A stretch of 58,935 nucleotides of DNA from an uncultured Dorea sp. (lineage in GTDB: Bacteria; Bacillota; Clostridia; Lachnospirales; Lachnospiraceae). The stretch's first letter is position 1, and each line of letters opens with the position of its first letter. The DNA is taken from NCBI GenBank assembly GCA_947652615.1, contig CANTDX010000017.1:1-58935 (forward strand). The letters are read 5' to 3'. This document shows, in pieces, positions 52,259 through 58,935 of the stretch. The position numbers were made by a program, and so were the translations under genes. The notes beneath the pieces were generated by a model. That model was not told where the DNA came from, searched no databases, and saw nothing but the letters and a program-made list of their open reading frames with translations.

Positions 52259-52285
52259 ACAGACCCTTTACGGGTCTGTTTTTTT
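52259..52285. terminator. Strong intrinsic terminator, probably bidirectional
   Basis: ACAGACCC (52259-52266) and GGGTCTGT (52272-52279) form a perfect 8-bp stem with a 5-nt loop, followed by TTTTTT. It ends the small-ORF transcript, and it overlaps the 3' end of the convergent small membrane-protein gene, which it could also stop. Confidence 0.85.
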
Positions 52286-52516
52286 GATGGGATCGCTGTC
52301 TTCTTCATTGGTTCTGGTAAGCCGGTATACCAGCGTATAGGCATAGAGAAGGACCGGAAGAATAATCGTACAGGCAATGGAAGCCATGAGAAGATCCTGT
52401 GCGGCGGGGTGGTCGATCAGTGCGAAGGCAAGGGTGCCGGTGTACATGGCAAAGAGCAGAAAGGCGCCGATTGCCGCCAGGATTCGTTTTGTTTTGCTTG
52501 TTTTTGTATTTTTCAT
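52268..52516 (-). CDS. Small two-helix membrane protein, hypothetical
   Basis: An 82-residue protein with two hydrophobic segments (about 11-32 and 43-66) between a basic N-terminus and a charged C-terminus. No known domain. ATG 52516 follows AGGAGG on the minus strand. Its stop lies inside the shared terminator hairpin. Confidence 0.65.
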   Translation of the reverse strand: MKNTKTSKTKRILAAIGAFLLFAMYTGTLAFALIDHPAAQDLLMASIACTIILPVLLYAYTLVYRLTRTNEEDSDPIKKTDP

Positions 52517-52622
52517 GCGAATCCTCCTTTACATCTTAACGAGACTTTAGTATATTATATAAGTGGCAGGAAAAAATTGCAAACACAAATATAAAAACAA
52601 ATACAAAGGAGCAAAATATATT

Positions 52623-53129
52623 ATGAGCGAGACATTATTGGATCAGTGGAAAGAGATTGCGTATGACGAGAAGGCGGACAGGGGGCAGCTTCAGAGATTC
52701 TGGAAGAATTATTTCCAGATCGAGAAGGAGATCTATGAGCAGCTTCTGACGAATCCGGACGAGGAAGTGAAGGGGACCGTGAAGGAGCTGGCAGAGAAGT
52801 ACGGCCAGGAAGTCCTCACTATGGTTGGTTTCCTGGACGGCATCGATGAGAGCCTTAAGGAAGCGAATCCGATTGAGACGATGGATGAGGATACGGTTGT
52901 GAGCCTTGCTTTTGACAAGGAGAAGCTGTATAAGAATATGGTAGCGGCCAAGGCTGACTGGCTGTACGATCTTCCGCAGTGGAAGGAGATCTATCCGGAG
53001 GAGGAATTGAAGCGGCTCTATAAGGAGCAGAAGGAATCCGGCACGATCCGCAAGGAGAAGAAGATCGGACGTAACGATCCGTGTCCTTGCGGTTCAGGTA
53101 AGAAGTATAAGAAATGCTGTGGCAAATAA
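52623..53129 (+). CDS. SEC-C metal-binding motif protein
   Basis: A 168-residue soluble protein: a helical N-terminal region of about 140 residues and a C-terminal SEC-C motif ([18 protein letters not shown]) that binds zinc, as at the SecA C-terminus. The helical part is of unknown function. I place the start at ATG 52623, with AAAGGAGC upstream. It overlaps the next gene by 16 nt. Confidence 0.85.
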   Translation: MSETLLDQWKEIAYDEKADRGQLQRFWKNYFQIEKEIYEQLLTNPDEEVKGTVKELAEKYGQEVLTMVGFLDGIDESLKEANPIETMDEDTVVSLAFDKEKLYKNMVAAKADWLYDLPQWKEIYPEEELKRLYKEQKESGTIRKEKKIGRNDPCPCGSGKKYKKCCGK

Positions 53130-53866
53130 TTATTTCTGTTTTTAGTATACTGTGCCTTGTGTATTATGCGCTGCTGTGCATCCGCCTTCGGAAATGGGAT
53201 TCTACATTCTCAAGATTCTGGCTGATATGCGGGTGTGCGGGGCTGATGTTCCGGTATCTGTACATAGACGGCTCCGATATGCTTCCGGCGCTGCTCCTCA
53301 TTCTGACGGGAATCTTCTTATTAACAGAGGTGAAGATCATCCGGGGGATGTTTCCGGACAGGAGATTGGCAGGACGGCAGGAGGATTACAAGTATCTGAT
53401 CGTGTTGGGCGCACAGGTGGACGGGAAGCGGATCACGGATTCGCTGCGAAGAAGGCTTGACCGGGCTGTCGGGTATCTGAAGGAGCATCCGGGGACTTGC
53501 GCCATTGTATCCGGCGGTATGGGAAGAGGCGAGGAGGCTGCAGAGGCAGAGGTTATGGGAGAGTATCTTCTGAAGCATGGGATCGAAGAAGAGAGGATCT
53601 TAAGGGAGGACCGTTCGCGGACTACGAAGGAGAATCTGGAATATTCCAAGGCTTACATAGAAGACTTGAGCATCCCGGTCGGGATCGTATCGAATAATTT
53701 TCATCTCTACCGTGCGGTCTGTTATGCGAAGAGGGAGGGGTATCTTCGGCCCTGTCCGGTGGCGGCGGACTGTCATCCGCTGTTATTTTTGAATTATGTT
53801 GTCAGGGAGTTTTTTGCGGTGTGGAAGATGATATTACAGTTCACTCGTCAGTCAATCTCAAGATAA
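53114..53866 (+). CDS. YdcF-family (DUF218) membrane protein
   Basis: A 250-residue protein with two or three N-terminal membrane segments and a DUF218 domain: [58 protein letters not shown] and [17 protein letters not shown]. The family is linked to envelope metabolism but no reaction is firmly known. The stop codon is inside a long inverted repeat. Confidence 0.85.
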   Translation: MLWQIIISVFSILCLVYYALLCIRLRKWDSTFSRFWLICGCAGLMFRYLYIDGSDMLPALLLILTGIFLLTEVKIIRGMFPDRRLAGRQEDYKYLIVLGAQVDGKRITDSLRRRLDRAVGYLKEHPGTCAIVSGGMGRGEEAAEAEVMGEYLLKHGIEEERILREDRSRTTKENLEYSKAYIEDLSIPVGIVSNNFHLYRAVCYAKREGYLRPCPVAADCHPLLFLNYVVREFFAVWKMILQFTRQSISR

Positions 53867-53908
53867 GTTTGTGCTTGCACAAGGGCTTATCTTGAGATTG
53901 ACTGACGA
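53845..53908. repeat. Long perfect inverted repeat (23-bp arms)
   Basis: The 23-nt arms 53845-53867 and 53886-53908 are perfect reverse complements, and the 18-nt interior contains a further TTGTGC-TT-GCACAA pairing. No T run follows the right arm, so this is not a standard terminator. It overlaps the last codons of the YdcF-family gene. It could be a transcription stop, a transcript stabiliser, or the remains of a transposon-like palindrome. Confidence 0.7.
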
Positions 53909-53945
53909 ATGGCGCGGGAGTGAATGTCCGAAGTAAAATTTCCGG

Positions 53946-53973
53946 TTGACAAAAGGATTTACAGTGTTATAAT
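53946..53973 (+). promoter_or_regulatory. Promoter of the T-box operon
   Basis: TTGACA (53946-53951) and TATAAT (53968-53973), 16 nt apart, are both full-consensus sigma-A elements. The T-box leader follows directly. Confidence 0.85.
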
Positions 53974-53979
53974 GTTTGA

Positions 53980-54233
53980 TATAAAATGTATGAACACGCT
54001 GACGAGACGAGTAGGCTGGGAAAGGAATCGCAGAGAGAGAAGCCGCAGGCTGCAAGCTTCTTATTCCGGAACCTTCTGAAAACTACCTCTGAGTGGCTGC
54101 AAAACAGCCCGGTGATTCCGTTATCATCATGAATGAAGCGGCTTTGGTATGGATAGATGATATACAGGGCAATCAGGGTGGAACCGCGAGAGTAACTCGC
54201 CCCTTACAGTAGATCTGTAAGGGGTATTTTTTT
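53980..54233 (+). promoter_or_regulatory. Threonine T-box leader with terminator
   Basis: The canonical T-box sequence AGGGTGGAACCGCG lies at 54175-54188, ahead of the terminator stem CCCCTTACAG/CTGTAAGGGG (54200-54209 and 54215-54224) and a T run (54226-54233). The upstream part has the stem I features AACACGCTGACGAGACGAG and a loop AACTACC (54081-54087), which contains Thr codons ACT and ACC. I take ACT or ACC as the specifier, in agreement with the downstream thrS gene. Uncharged tRNA-Thr pairing with TGGA/ACC should disrupt the terminator. Confidence 0.9.
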
Positions 54234-54317
54234 AGGTCTTGAGCAGCGCGCCGGACATGCATGTCTGCATGCATAGCTGGCAATGATAAGATTAATTTGG
54301 GAAAGAAGGGAAGGTAA

Positions 54318-54752
54318 ATGAGCGAATGGAAGCCTTATCAGCATAAGGTACAGTATTACGAGACTGATCAGATGGGAATCGTTCATCATTCCAATTATAT
54401 CCGCTGGTTTGAAGAAGCGCGGACGGACTATATGGAGAAGATGGGCATGGGCTATGACCAGATGGAGGAGAAGGGCATCTTAAGCCCGGTGCTGTCTGTA
54501 GATGCGGAATATCTTCAGATGGTGCATTTCGGCGGGACGGTGACCATAGAGGTATTTATCAGAGAATATAATGGTATCAAGCTGACCGTGGGGTACGAGG
54601 TGATCGATGACAAGACGCAGCGGATCTGTTGCAGGGGAACGACGAAGCATTGTTTCCTTGACAGGGAAGGGAAGTTCCTGTCATTAAAGCAGGCCTGCAT
54701 AGAAGGCCATCAGATGTTAACGCGGGGCCTGGAAGATCATAAGAGCGAATAG
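54318..54752 (+). CDS. YbgC/4-HBA-CoA-type hotdog thioesterase
   Basis: A 144-residue acyl-CoA thioesterase-like protein of the 4-hydroxybenzoyl-CoA thioesterase superfamily. YYETDQMGIVHHSNYIRWFEEAR carries the Asp/His active-site region of the YbgC group, and GGTVTIEVFIREYNGIKLTVGYEV is the long beta strand region. It probably hydrolyses acyl-CoAs in the cytosol. It is the first gene behind the T-box and is co-transcribed with thrS 17 nt later, so threonine limitation should raise its expression. ATG 54318 follows GGGAAGG. Confidence 0.9.
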   Translation: MSEWKPYQHKVQYYETDQMGIVHHSNYIRWFEEARTDYMEKMGMGYDQMEEKGILSPVLSVDAEYLQMVHFGGTVTIEVFIREYNGIKLTVGYEVIDDKTQRICCRGTTKHCFLDREGKFLSLKQACIEGHQMLTRGLEDHKSE

Positions 54753-54769
54753 AGAAGGAGAGGAAAGAT

Positions 54770-56695
54770 ATGAAGATCACATTAAAAGACGGTTCAGTGA
54801 AGGAATACGAGGGGAGCAGGTCGGTTCTTGACATTGCGAAGGATATCAGCGAGGGTCTTGCAAGGGTCGCAACGAGCGCGAAGGTGGACGGTGATATCGT
54901 AGACTTGAGGACGCAGATCAATAAGGATTGTGAGCTGGAATTGCTGACGTTTGATTCCGAGGATGGAAAGGGAGCGTTCTGGCATACCACATCCCACATC
55001 ATGGCGCAGGCGGTTAAGCGTCTGTACCCGGATACCAAGCTTGCTATCGGACCGTCTATCGACAACGGTTTCTATTATGATCTGGACAGGGAGACTCCGT
55101 TTGTAACGGAAGATCTGGAGAAGATCGAGGCGGAGATGAAGAAGATCGTGAAAGAGAATCTGTCGATCGAGAGATTTACGAAGTCAAGGGAAGAGGCGGT
55201 CGCATATTTTAAGGAAAGCGACGAACCATATAAGGTAGAGTTGGTTGAAGATCTGCCGGAGGGTGAGGAGATCAGCTTCTATCAGCAGGGAGAATTCGTA
55301 GATCTCTGTGCCGGTCCGCATCTGATGTCTACGAAGAATGTCAAGGCGGTGAAGCTTCTGAGCCTGGCAGGCGCATATTGGCGCGGCAGCGAGAAGAACA
55401 AGATGCTGACCAGAATCTACGGAATCTCTTATCCGAAGAAAGCGGAACTGGAAGAGTATCTCCACAGGTTAGAGGAAGCGAAGAAGCGTGACCACAGAAA
55501 GCTTGGACGTGAGTTGGGATTATTTATGATGTGTGATGAAGGTCCTGGTTTCCCGTTCTTCCTTCCGAAGGGAATGGTGCTTAAGAATACGCTGATGGAA
55601 TACTGGCGAGAGCTGCATAAGAGAAACGGATATGTGGAGATCGCAACACCGATCATCTTAAGCCGGCATCTGTGGGAGAATTCAGGGCATTGGGATCACT
55701 ATAAGGATAACATGTATACGACTGTTATTGATGATGAAGACTTTGCGGTTAAGCCAATGAACTGTCCGGGAGGAATGCTTGTCTATAAGTCAGAGCCTCG
55801 TTCTTATAAGGATCTGCCGCTCCGTGCAGGAGAGATCGGACTGGTGCACAGGCATGAAAAATCAGGAGCACTCCACGGCCTGTTCCGTGTCCGCTGCTTC
55901 AACCAGGATGATGCCCATATCTTCATGATGCCGGAGCAGATCAGGGATGAGATTAAGGGAGTAGCAAGACTGATCGACGAGGTCTACAGCCTGTTTGGGT
56001 TCAAGTATCATGTGGAACTTTCCACTCGTCCGGAGGACAGCATGGGAAGCGATGAGGACTGGGAGATGGCGACCAGCGGTCTTAGGGGTGCGCTTGATGA
56101 TCTGGGGCTTGACTATGTGATCAATGAAGGCGACGGCGCATTCTATGGACCGAAGATCGATTTCCATCTGGAGGATTCTATCGGCAGAACATGGCAGTGC
56201 GGAACCATTCAGCTTGATATGCAGATGCCGCAGAGATTTGATCTGGAATACACGGGAGCAGACGGGGAGAAGCATCGTCCGATCATGATCCACAGGGTTG
56301 CATTTGGCTCGATCGAACGGTTTATCGGCATCCTGATCGAGCACTTCGCAGGTGCGTTCCCGACCTGGCTTGCGCCGGTACAGGTCAAGGTGCTTCCGAT
56401 CTCAGAGAAGCATTTGGATTATGGCAAGAAGGTACTGAAGGAATTAGAAGAGGCCGGAATCCGTGCCGAGATCGATGAGAGGGCGGAGAAGATCGGCTAT
56501 AAGATCAGAGAGGCCCAGATGAATAAGATTCCATATATGCTGGTTGTCGGAGCGAAGGAAGAGGAACAGAACTTAGTCGCGGTTCGAAGCCGTTTTGCAG
56601 GCGACGAAGGGCAGAAGGGTATCGGAGACTTTATTGCTGCCGTGAAGGAAGAGATCGCCGGGAAGATCCAGCGTGAAGTGGTGAAGGAAGACTAA
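54770..56695 (+). CDS. thrS: Threonyl-tRNA synthetase
   Basis: A 641-residue class II synthetase: TGS domain (residues 1-62), editing domain with HTTSHIMAQAVKRLYP, SAD, and the catalytic core (MNCPGGM, GLVHRHEKSGALHGLFRVR, DAHIFM, GAFYGPKIDFHL, HRVAFGSIERFIGILIEHF) and an anticodon-binding domain (APVQVKVLPIS). It charges tRNA-Thr. Its control by the T-box in front of the upstream gene closes a feedback loop on tRNA-Thr charging. Confidence 0.97.
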   Translation: MKITLKDGSVKEYEGSRSVLDIAKDISEGLARVATSAKVDGDIVDLRTQINKDCELELLTFDSEDGKGAFWHTTSHIMAQAVKRLYPDTKLAIGPSIDNGFYYDLDRETPFVTEDLEKIEAEMKKIVKENLSIERFTKSREEAVAYFKESDEPYKVELVEDLPEGEEISFYQQGEFVDLCAGPHLMSTKNVKAVKLLSLAGAYWRGSEKNKMLTRIYGISYPKKAELEEYLHRLEEAKKRDHRKLGRELGLFMMCDEGPGFPFFLPKGMVLKNTLMEYWRELHKRNGYVEIATPIILSRHLWENSGHWDHYKDNMYTTVIDDEDFAVKPMNCPGGMLVYKSEPRSYKDLPLRAGEIGLVHRHEKSGALHGLFRVRCFNQDDAHIFMMPEQIRDEIKGVARLIDEVYSLFGFKYHVELSTRPEDSMGSDEDWEMATSGLRGALDDLGLDYVINEGDGAFYGPKIDFHLEDSIGRTWQCGTIQLDMQMPQRFDLEYTGADGEKHRPIMIHRVAFGSIERFIGILIEHFAGAFPTWLAPVQVKVLPISEKHLDYGKKVLKELEEAGIRAEIDERAEKIGYKIREAQMNKIPYMLVVGAKEEEQNLVAVRSRFAGDEGQKGIGDFIAAVKEEIAGKIQREVVKED

Positions 56696-56773
56696 TTTGC
56701 CGTAATACAGATTAAAACGGTAAGAAACGGGGCATAATAATTCTTGATATTTTCAATATTAGGAGGTAAGATT

Positions 56774-57094
56774 ATGCCAGAATTAAGATGTACGGTACAG
56801 ACATGCACCCACAACAAGAATTTCTACTGTGACCTTGACGGGATCGTAGTAGGCGGTAATTCTGCAAAGCGTGCGGAGGAGACTTGCTGTGACAGCTTCG
56901 AGGAAAGAAAAGGAGATTCTTACAGCAATGTAACGGGAGAGGCCTCTCCTACAAGCAAGATCGACTGCAAAGCTACGGATTGTATGTACAATGACGAATG
57001 TAAATGTCATGCAGGAAAGATCAGTGTAGAGGGCGGCGATGCCTGCCACTGTGAGCAGACAGAATGTGCGACTTTCAAGTGCGGCTGTCAATAG
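56774..57094 (+). CDS. DUF1540 cysteine-rich protein
   Basis: A 106-residue protein with two DUF1540 repeats rich in Cys (LRCTVQTCTHNKNFYCDLDG and IDCKATDCMYNDECKCHAG), which likely bind metal. ATG 56774 follows AGGAGG; the upstream ATG at 56744 overlaps that site. No enzyme motif is visible. Common in Clostridia, often linked to spore or stress regulons, but this gene's role is unknown. Confidence 0.85.
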   Translation: MPELRCTVQTCTHNKNFYCDLDGIVVGGNSAKRAEETCCDSFEERKGDSYSNVTGEASPTSKIDCKATDCMYNDECKCHAGKISVEGGDACHCEQTECATFKCGCQ

Positions 57095-57109
57095 TGAAGA
57101 GAGAGGAAG

Positions 57110-57145
57110 ATGCCCGGGAGTGATTCGTTCCCGGGCATATAACTT
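57110..57145 (+). terminator. Hairpin after the DUF1540 gene
   Basis: ATGCCCGGGA (57110-57119) and TCCCGGGCAT (57129-57138) form a perfect 10-bp stem with a 9-nt loop. The downstream sequence (ATAACTTCTT) is only weakly T-rich. Confidence 0.5.
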
Positions 57146-57163
57146 CTTGCAAAACTGCTTGAA

Positions 57164-57280
57164 ATGCAGCAGCAGTATGCGGATAAAATGGAGCAGTTAC
57201 GCATTGATGCCCAGAGCCGGGTGGATGGTTACCAGCAGAAGTATATGGAGCTGCTTGAACGGATAGGGAATGGGGAATAA
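57164..57280 (+). pseudogene. Remnant ORF with coiled-coil sequence
   Basis: The frame reads MQQQYADKMEQLRIDAQSRV and then a further 18 residues ending RIGNGE, and stays open upstream only back to a TAA at 57140-57142. It looks like the C-terminal end of a longer coiled-coil protein and has no ribosome binding site, so I treat it as a remnant. It could also be a 38-residue gene. Confidence 0.4.
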
Positions 57281-57289
57281 TATCTCCGA

Positions 57290-57454
57290 ATGAGTATTGA
57301 GAAAACTCGTTTTTATATTTTGCTTGAACAGATGTGGCTCGTAGAAAGTGAGATATGGTATTTTTCAGAGTCAAAATATGGTTTTCACGGACAATATGAT
57401 GCGGTAAACTATAGTGACTGTTATAATGCATCGTATACAATAGGTGGGTTATAG
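57290..57454 (+). CDS. Small ORF of 54 residues, hypothetical
   Basis: An ATG ORF of 54 residues rich in aromatic residues (MSIEKTRFYILLEQMWLVES, then a Tyr-rich tail ending YTIGGL). It ends 13 nt before the next gene. The ribosome binding site is weak (GGGGAAT 14 nt upstream). No homology is recognised; it could be spurious. Confidence 0.35.
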   Translation: MSIEKTRFYILLEQMWLVESEIWYFSESKYGFHGQYDAVNYSDCYNASYTIGGL

Positions 57455-57467
57455 AAAGGAGTAGAAT

Positions 57468-58028
57468 ATGACGAGATACAATAGTATGGAGGTAGAGGTG
57501 ATTAAACTGGGGCTTTATAACATAGAAGCTCTTGGATTGTCAAGCAAAGAGGTGCTGGAGCAAAGCGTTGTCTGGCTCAGGGAGAAGTATGAGACGACAG
57601 GCGATGCAAGGTATCTGGACAAAGCAGTATGGCATATCTATGCTTATCTGGAAATGGGGTATCCGTATGAAAGCGGGAAGGAGAAATTTCAGGCTGTATT
57701 GGATGCTCTTGGAGAGAAAGAGGAAGACGTGTTCCCAAAACGAAGCTGGGGAAGCAAGAAGGTCCCCTTGAAGAAGATGCGGATTAATCAATTGTTGGGA
57801 AAATGGAATCCTGGCTTGCATTCGATGAAAATATCTGATGCGGTGGAGGACATCATAGAAAAAGCCCGGAACAGGCAGATAGGGGAATATACATATCATT
57901 GCGGAAAGGTGATAAAGCAGGATGGGGAAAATACTTTATGGGAGAATACCTGTAAGCTCTATGTCCGGGATGAGGAAGTTGTGTTCCATAATGTAAATAG
58001 GGGCAAATATTATATTCTTGCGGAATGA
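57468..58028 (+). CDS. Hypothetical protein of 186 residues
   Basis: A 186-residue soluble, mixed-charge protein without signal peptide, membrane segment or motif that I recognise. The middle part (ARYLDKAVWHIYAYLEMGYP) is helical; the C-terminal third resembles beta strands (EYTYHCGKVIKQDG, KLYVRDEEVVFHNV). ATG 57468 is preceded by AAAGGAG. No functional call is possible. Confidence 0.6.
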   Translation: MTRYNSMEVEVIKLGLYNIEALGLSSKEVLEQSVVWLREKYETTGDARYLDKAVWHIYAYLEMGYPYESGKEKFQAVLDALGEKEEDVFPKRSWGSKKVPLKKMRINQLLGKWNPGLHSMKISDAVEDIIEKARNRQIGEYTYHCGKVIKQDGENTLWENTCKLYVRDEEVVFHNVNRGKYYILAE

Positions 58029-58052
58029 AAGTGCGGATTTAAGATTTTTCGC

Positions 58053-58080
58053 GGTCAAAAATGAATTTTTAAGGACAAAG
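58053..58080 (+). promoter_or_regulatory. Direct-repeat pair, second candidate LytTR operator
   Basis: GGTCAAAA (58053-58060) and GGACAAAG (58073-58080) are related 8-mers exactly 20 nt apart, the same spacing as the repeats before the first LytTR gene (GGGTAAAA at 23652 and 23672). An extended -10 TGGTATTCT (58101-58109) follows. Together the four half-sites give GGNYAAAR. Confidence 0.45.
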
Positions 58081-58152
58081 GGATGAAAAAAATTAATTTA
58101 TGGTATTCTTATCAGTGTAAGGCTGGAGGGAATCGACTAGAAAAGAGGGCAA

Positions 58153-58869
58153 ATGATGAATATTGCACTTATAGATGATGAGACAGCAATTCTAGAAGAT
58201 GTCAGAAAGTGTGTTGAGAATGAGATTGTGCCGCAGGATGAAGTGAACCTCTTTACTTATACGCGGGCGAAGGACTTTCTTCAGGAAACTGAACTGGGAC
58301 AGGAGTTTGACATCCTGGTTTCGGATATTGATATGCTAGACATGGGTGGACTGGAACTAGGGAAACGATTGCATGAAAAGGGCGGCGGTCCATATTTGGT
58401 ATTCCTGACGGCATATCTTGAGTATGCGGCAGAGAGTTATATCATAGAAGCGTATCAATACATTCTTAAGGAAGATATGGAAAAGAGGCTGCCGCCTATC
58501 TTGAGGCAATTGATAGACCGCGTGAAGAAGGAAAAAAAGCAGTTCAGGATGGTTGGAACACCTACAAGCAAGGTAATAGTGTATTATAGAGACATGCTAT
58601 ATATGGAGAAGGAAAAGGGATCAAAGTACATCTGTTACATAACGGAACATGGTATTTATAAAGAAAGGATTTCGTTAAATCAATTGAGTCAGGAACTTGC
58701 AAGTGATGAATTTATCTTAGTTGAACGTGGATATATTATAAATGTTTCTCATATCGCAAGTATGAAGGACGGTATGGTTCATATGGATAATGGGGCAAGG
58801 ATTTTTGTTAATAGAATCAGCTTCAAAAAAATAAAAGAGCAGATTAGTCTGTATAGGGGGAATCTGTAA
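58153..58869 (+). CDS. LytTR-family response regulator
   Basis: A 238-residue AgrA-like regulator: receiver with LIDDETAILEDV, Asp in FDILVSDIDMLDMGG and Thr in LVFLTAYLEYAAES, then a LytTR domain (VIVYYRDMLYMEKEKGSKYICY, ERGYIINVSHIASMKDG). The start ATG at 58153 follows AAAAGAGGG. It overlaps the next reading frame by one base (TAATG), the usual kinase neighbour. Confidence 0.88.
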   Translation: MMNIALIDDETAILEDVRKCVENEIVPQDEVNLFTYTRAKDFLQETELGQEFDILVSDIDMLDMGGLELGKRLHEKGGGPYLVFLTAYLEYAAESYIIEAYQYILKEDMEKRLPPILRQLIDRVKKEKKQFRMVGTPTSKVIVYYRDMLYMEKEKGSKYICYITEHGIYKERISLNQLSQELASDEFILVERGYIINVSHIASMKDGMVHMDNGARIFVNRISFKKIKEQISLYRGNL

Positions 58870-58935
58870 TGGGTATTAAGGCTCTTCTTATGGGAATTTC
58901 TCTTTTTGAAGTGGGGATGTTGTACTGGCTGTTAT
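58869..58935 (+). CDS. Start of a membrane protein, probably the cognate sensor kinase (partial)
   Basis: An ATG at 58869 shares the last base of the LytTR stop codon (TAATG) and opens a hydrophobic frame (MGIKALLMGISLFEVGMLYW) running to the window end. By position and hydrophobicity it is the first membrane segment of an AgrC-like kinase, but only 22 residues are visible. Confidence 0.55.
   Translation, partial: MGIKALLMGISLFEVGMLYWLL

Noticed and set aside
51919..52287. 122-residue ORF overlapping the small ORF at 52095
   Set aside because: It reads through the leader and terminator, and the ribosome binding site belongs to the other frame.
57039..57266. 75-residue ORF after the DUF1540 gene
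   Set aside because: It overlaps the end of the DUF1540 gene and the hairpin; the better coding signal is in the frame at 57164-57280.

Overview
The window looks like chromosomal DNA of an anaerobic, gut-type Firmicute, most likely a Lachnospiraceae (Clostridium cluster XIVa) species. The grounds are moderate GC with strong GGAGG-type ribosome binding sites, a Thr T-box leader, LytTR and AgrC-like two-component genes, a UGA (selenocysteine) formate dehydrogenase, an LPXTG-like wall protein and DUF1540/SEC-C proteins. The taxon is an inference from gene content; there is no rRNA or tRNA in the window.

Layout. (1) 1-850: remains of a DUF3990-type gene and its partner. (2) 1013-10501: a 2-hydroxy-acid locus. 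It holds a CdaR/PucR-type regulator, a complete DctPQM TRAP transporter, an Est1E-like esterase, a LarA-family racemase, a second CdaR-type regulator that carries a TRAP solute-binding domain fused behind its helix-turn-helix, and glycerate kinase. The fused regulator has no signal peptide or membrane segment, so it is read as a cytosolic one-component sensor built from the same fold as the transporter's own binding protein. (3) 10618-12822: a sorted surface protein with a low-complexity wall spacer. (4) 12977-22312: a formate module. A PucR regulator faces a formate/nitrite channel, a GltD-like flavoprotein, a selenocysteine formate dehydrogenase (in-frame UGA plus SECIS hairpin), FdhD and MoeA. 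A ClC channel follows, convergent.

(5) 23743-37556: seven tightly packed genes on one strand form the most unusual block. They are a LytTR response regulator, an AgrC-like kinase, an NhaP antiporter, a membrane SpoIIE-type phosphatase, a STAS anti-anti-sigma-like protein, a 2240-residue NRPS with a terminal reductase, and a MATE exporter whose C-terminus is an RsbW/SpoIIAB-like ATPase. The NRPS layout (degenerate C, A-T-C-A-T, reductase) fits a dipeptide aldehyde or a cyclised derivative. Phosphatase, STAS protein and transporter-fused kinase-like domain together make all the parts of a partner switch, here apparently tied to making and exporting a peptide. A separate RsbW-like protein and a double-receiver hybrid kinase lie just beyond on the opposite strand (39304-42701), with an AAA/PD-(D/E)XK protein between.

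(6) 42839-53866: mostly core genes (cardiolipin synthase, PurA, AsnB, an OmpR-type two-component system with a lipoprotein, a SEC-C protein, a YdcF protein) plus one untracked 51-residue ORF with its own leader and terminator. (7) 53946-56695: a threonine T-box controlling a hotdog thioesterase and threonyl-tRNA synthetase. (8) 56774-58935: a DUF1540 protein, small unknown ORFs, and a second LytTR system cut by the window end. Both LytTR regulator genes are preceded by a pair of direct repeats exactly 20 nt apart.

All functional names rest on reading translated motifs by eye; no database search was run.
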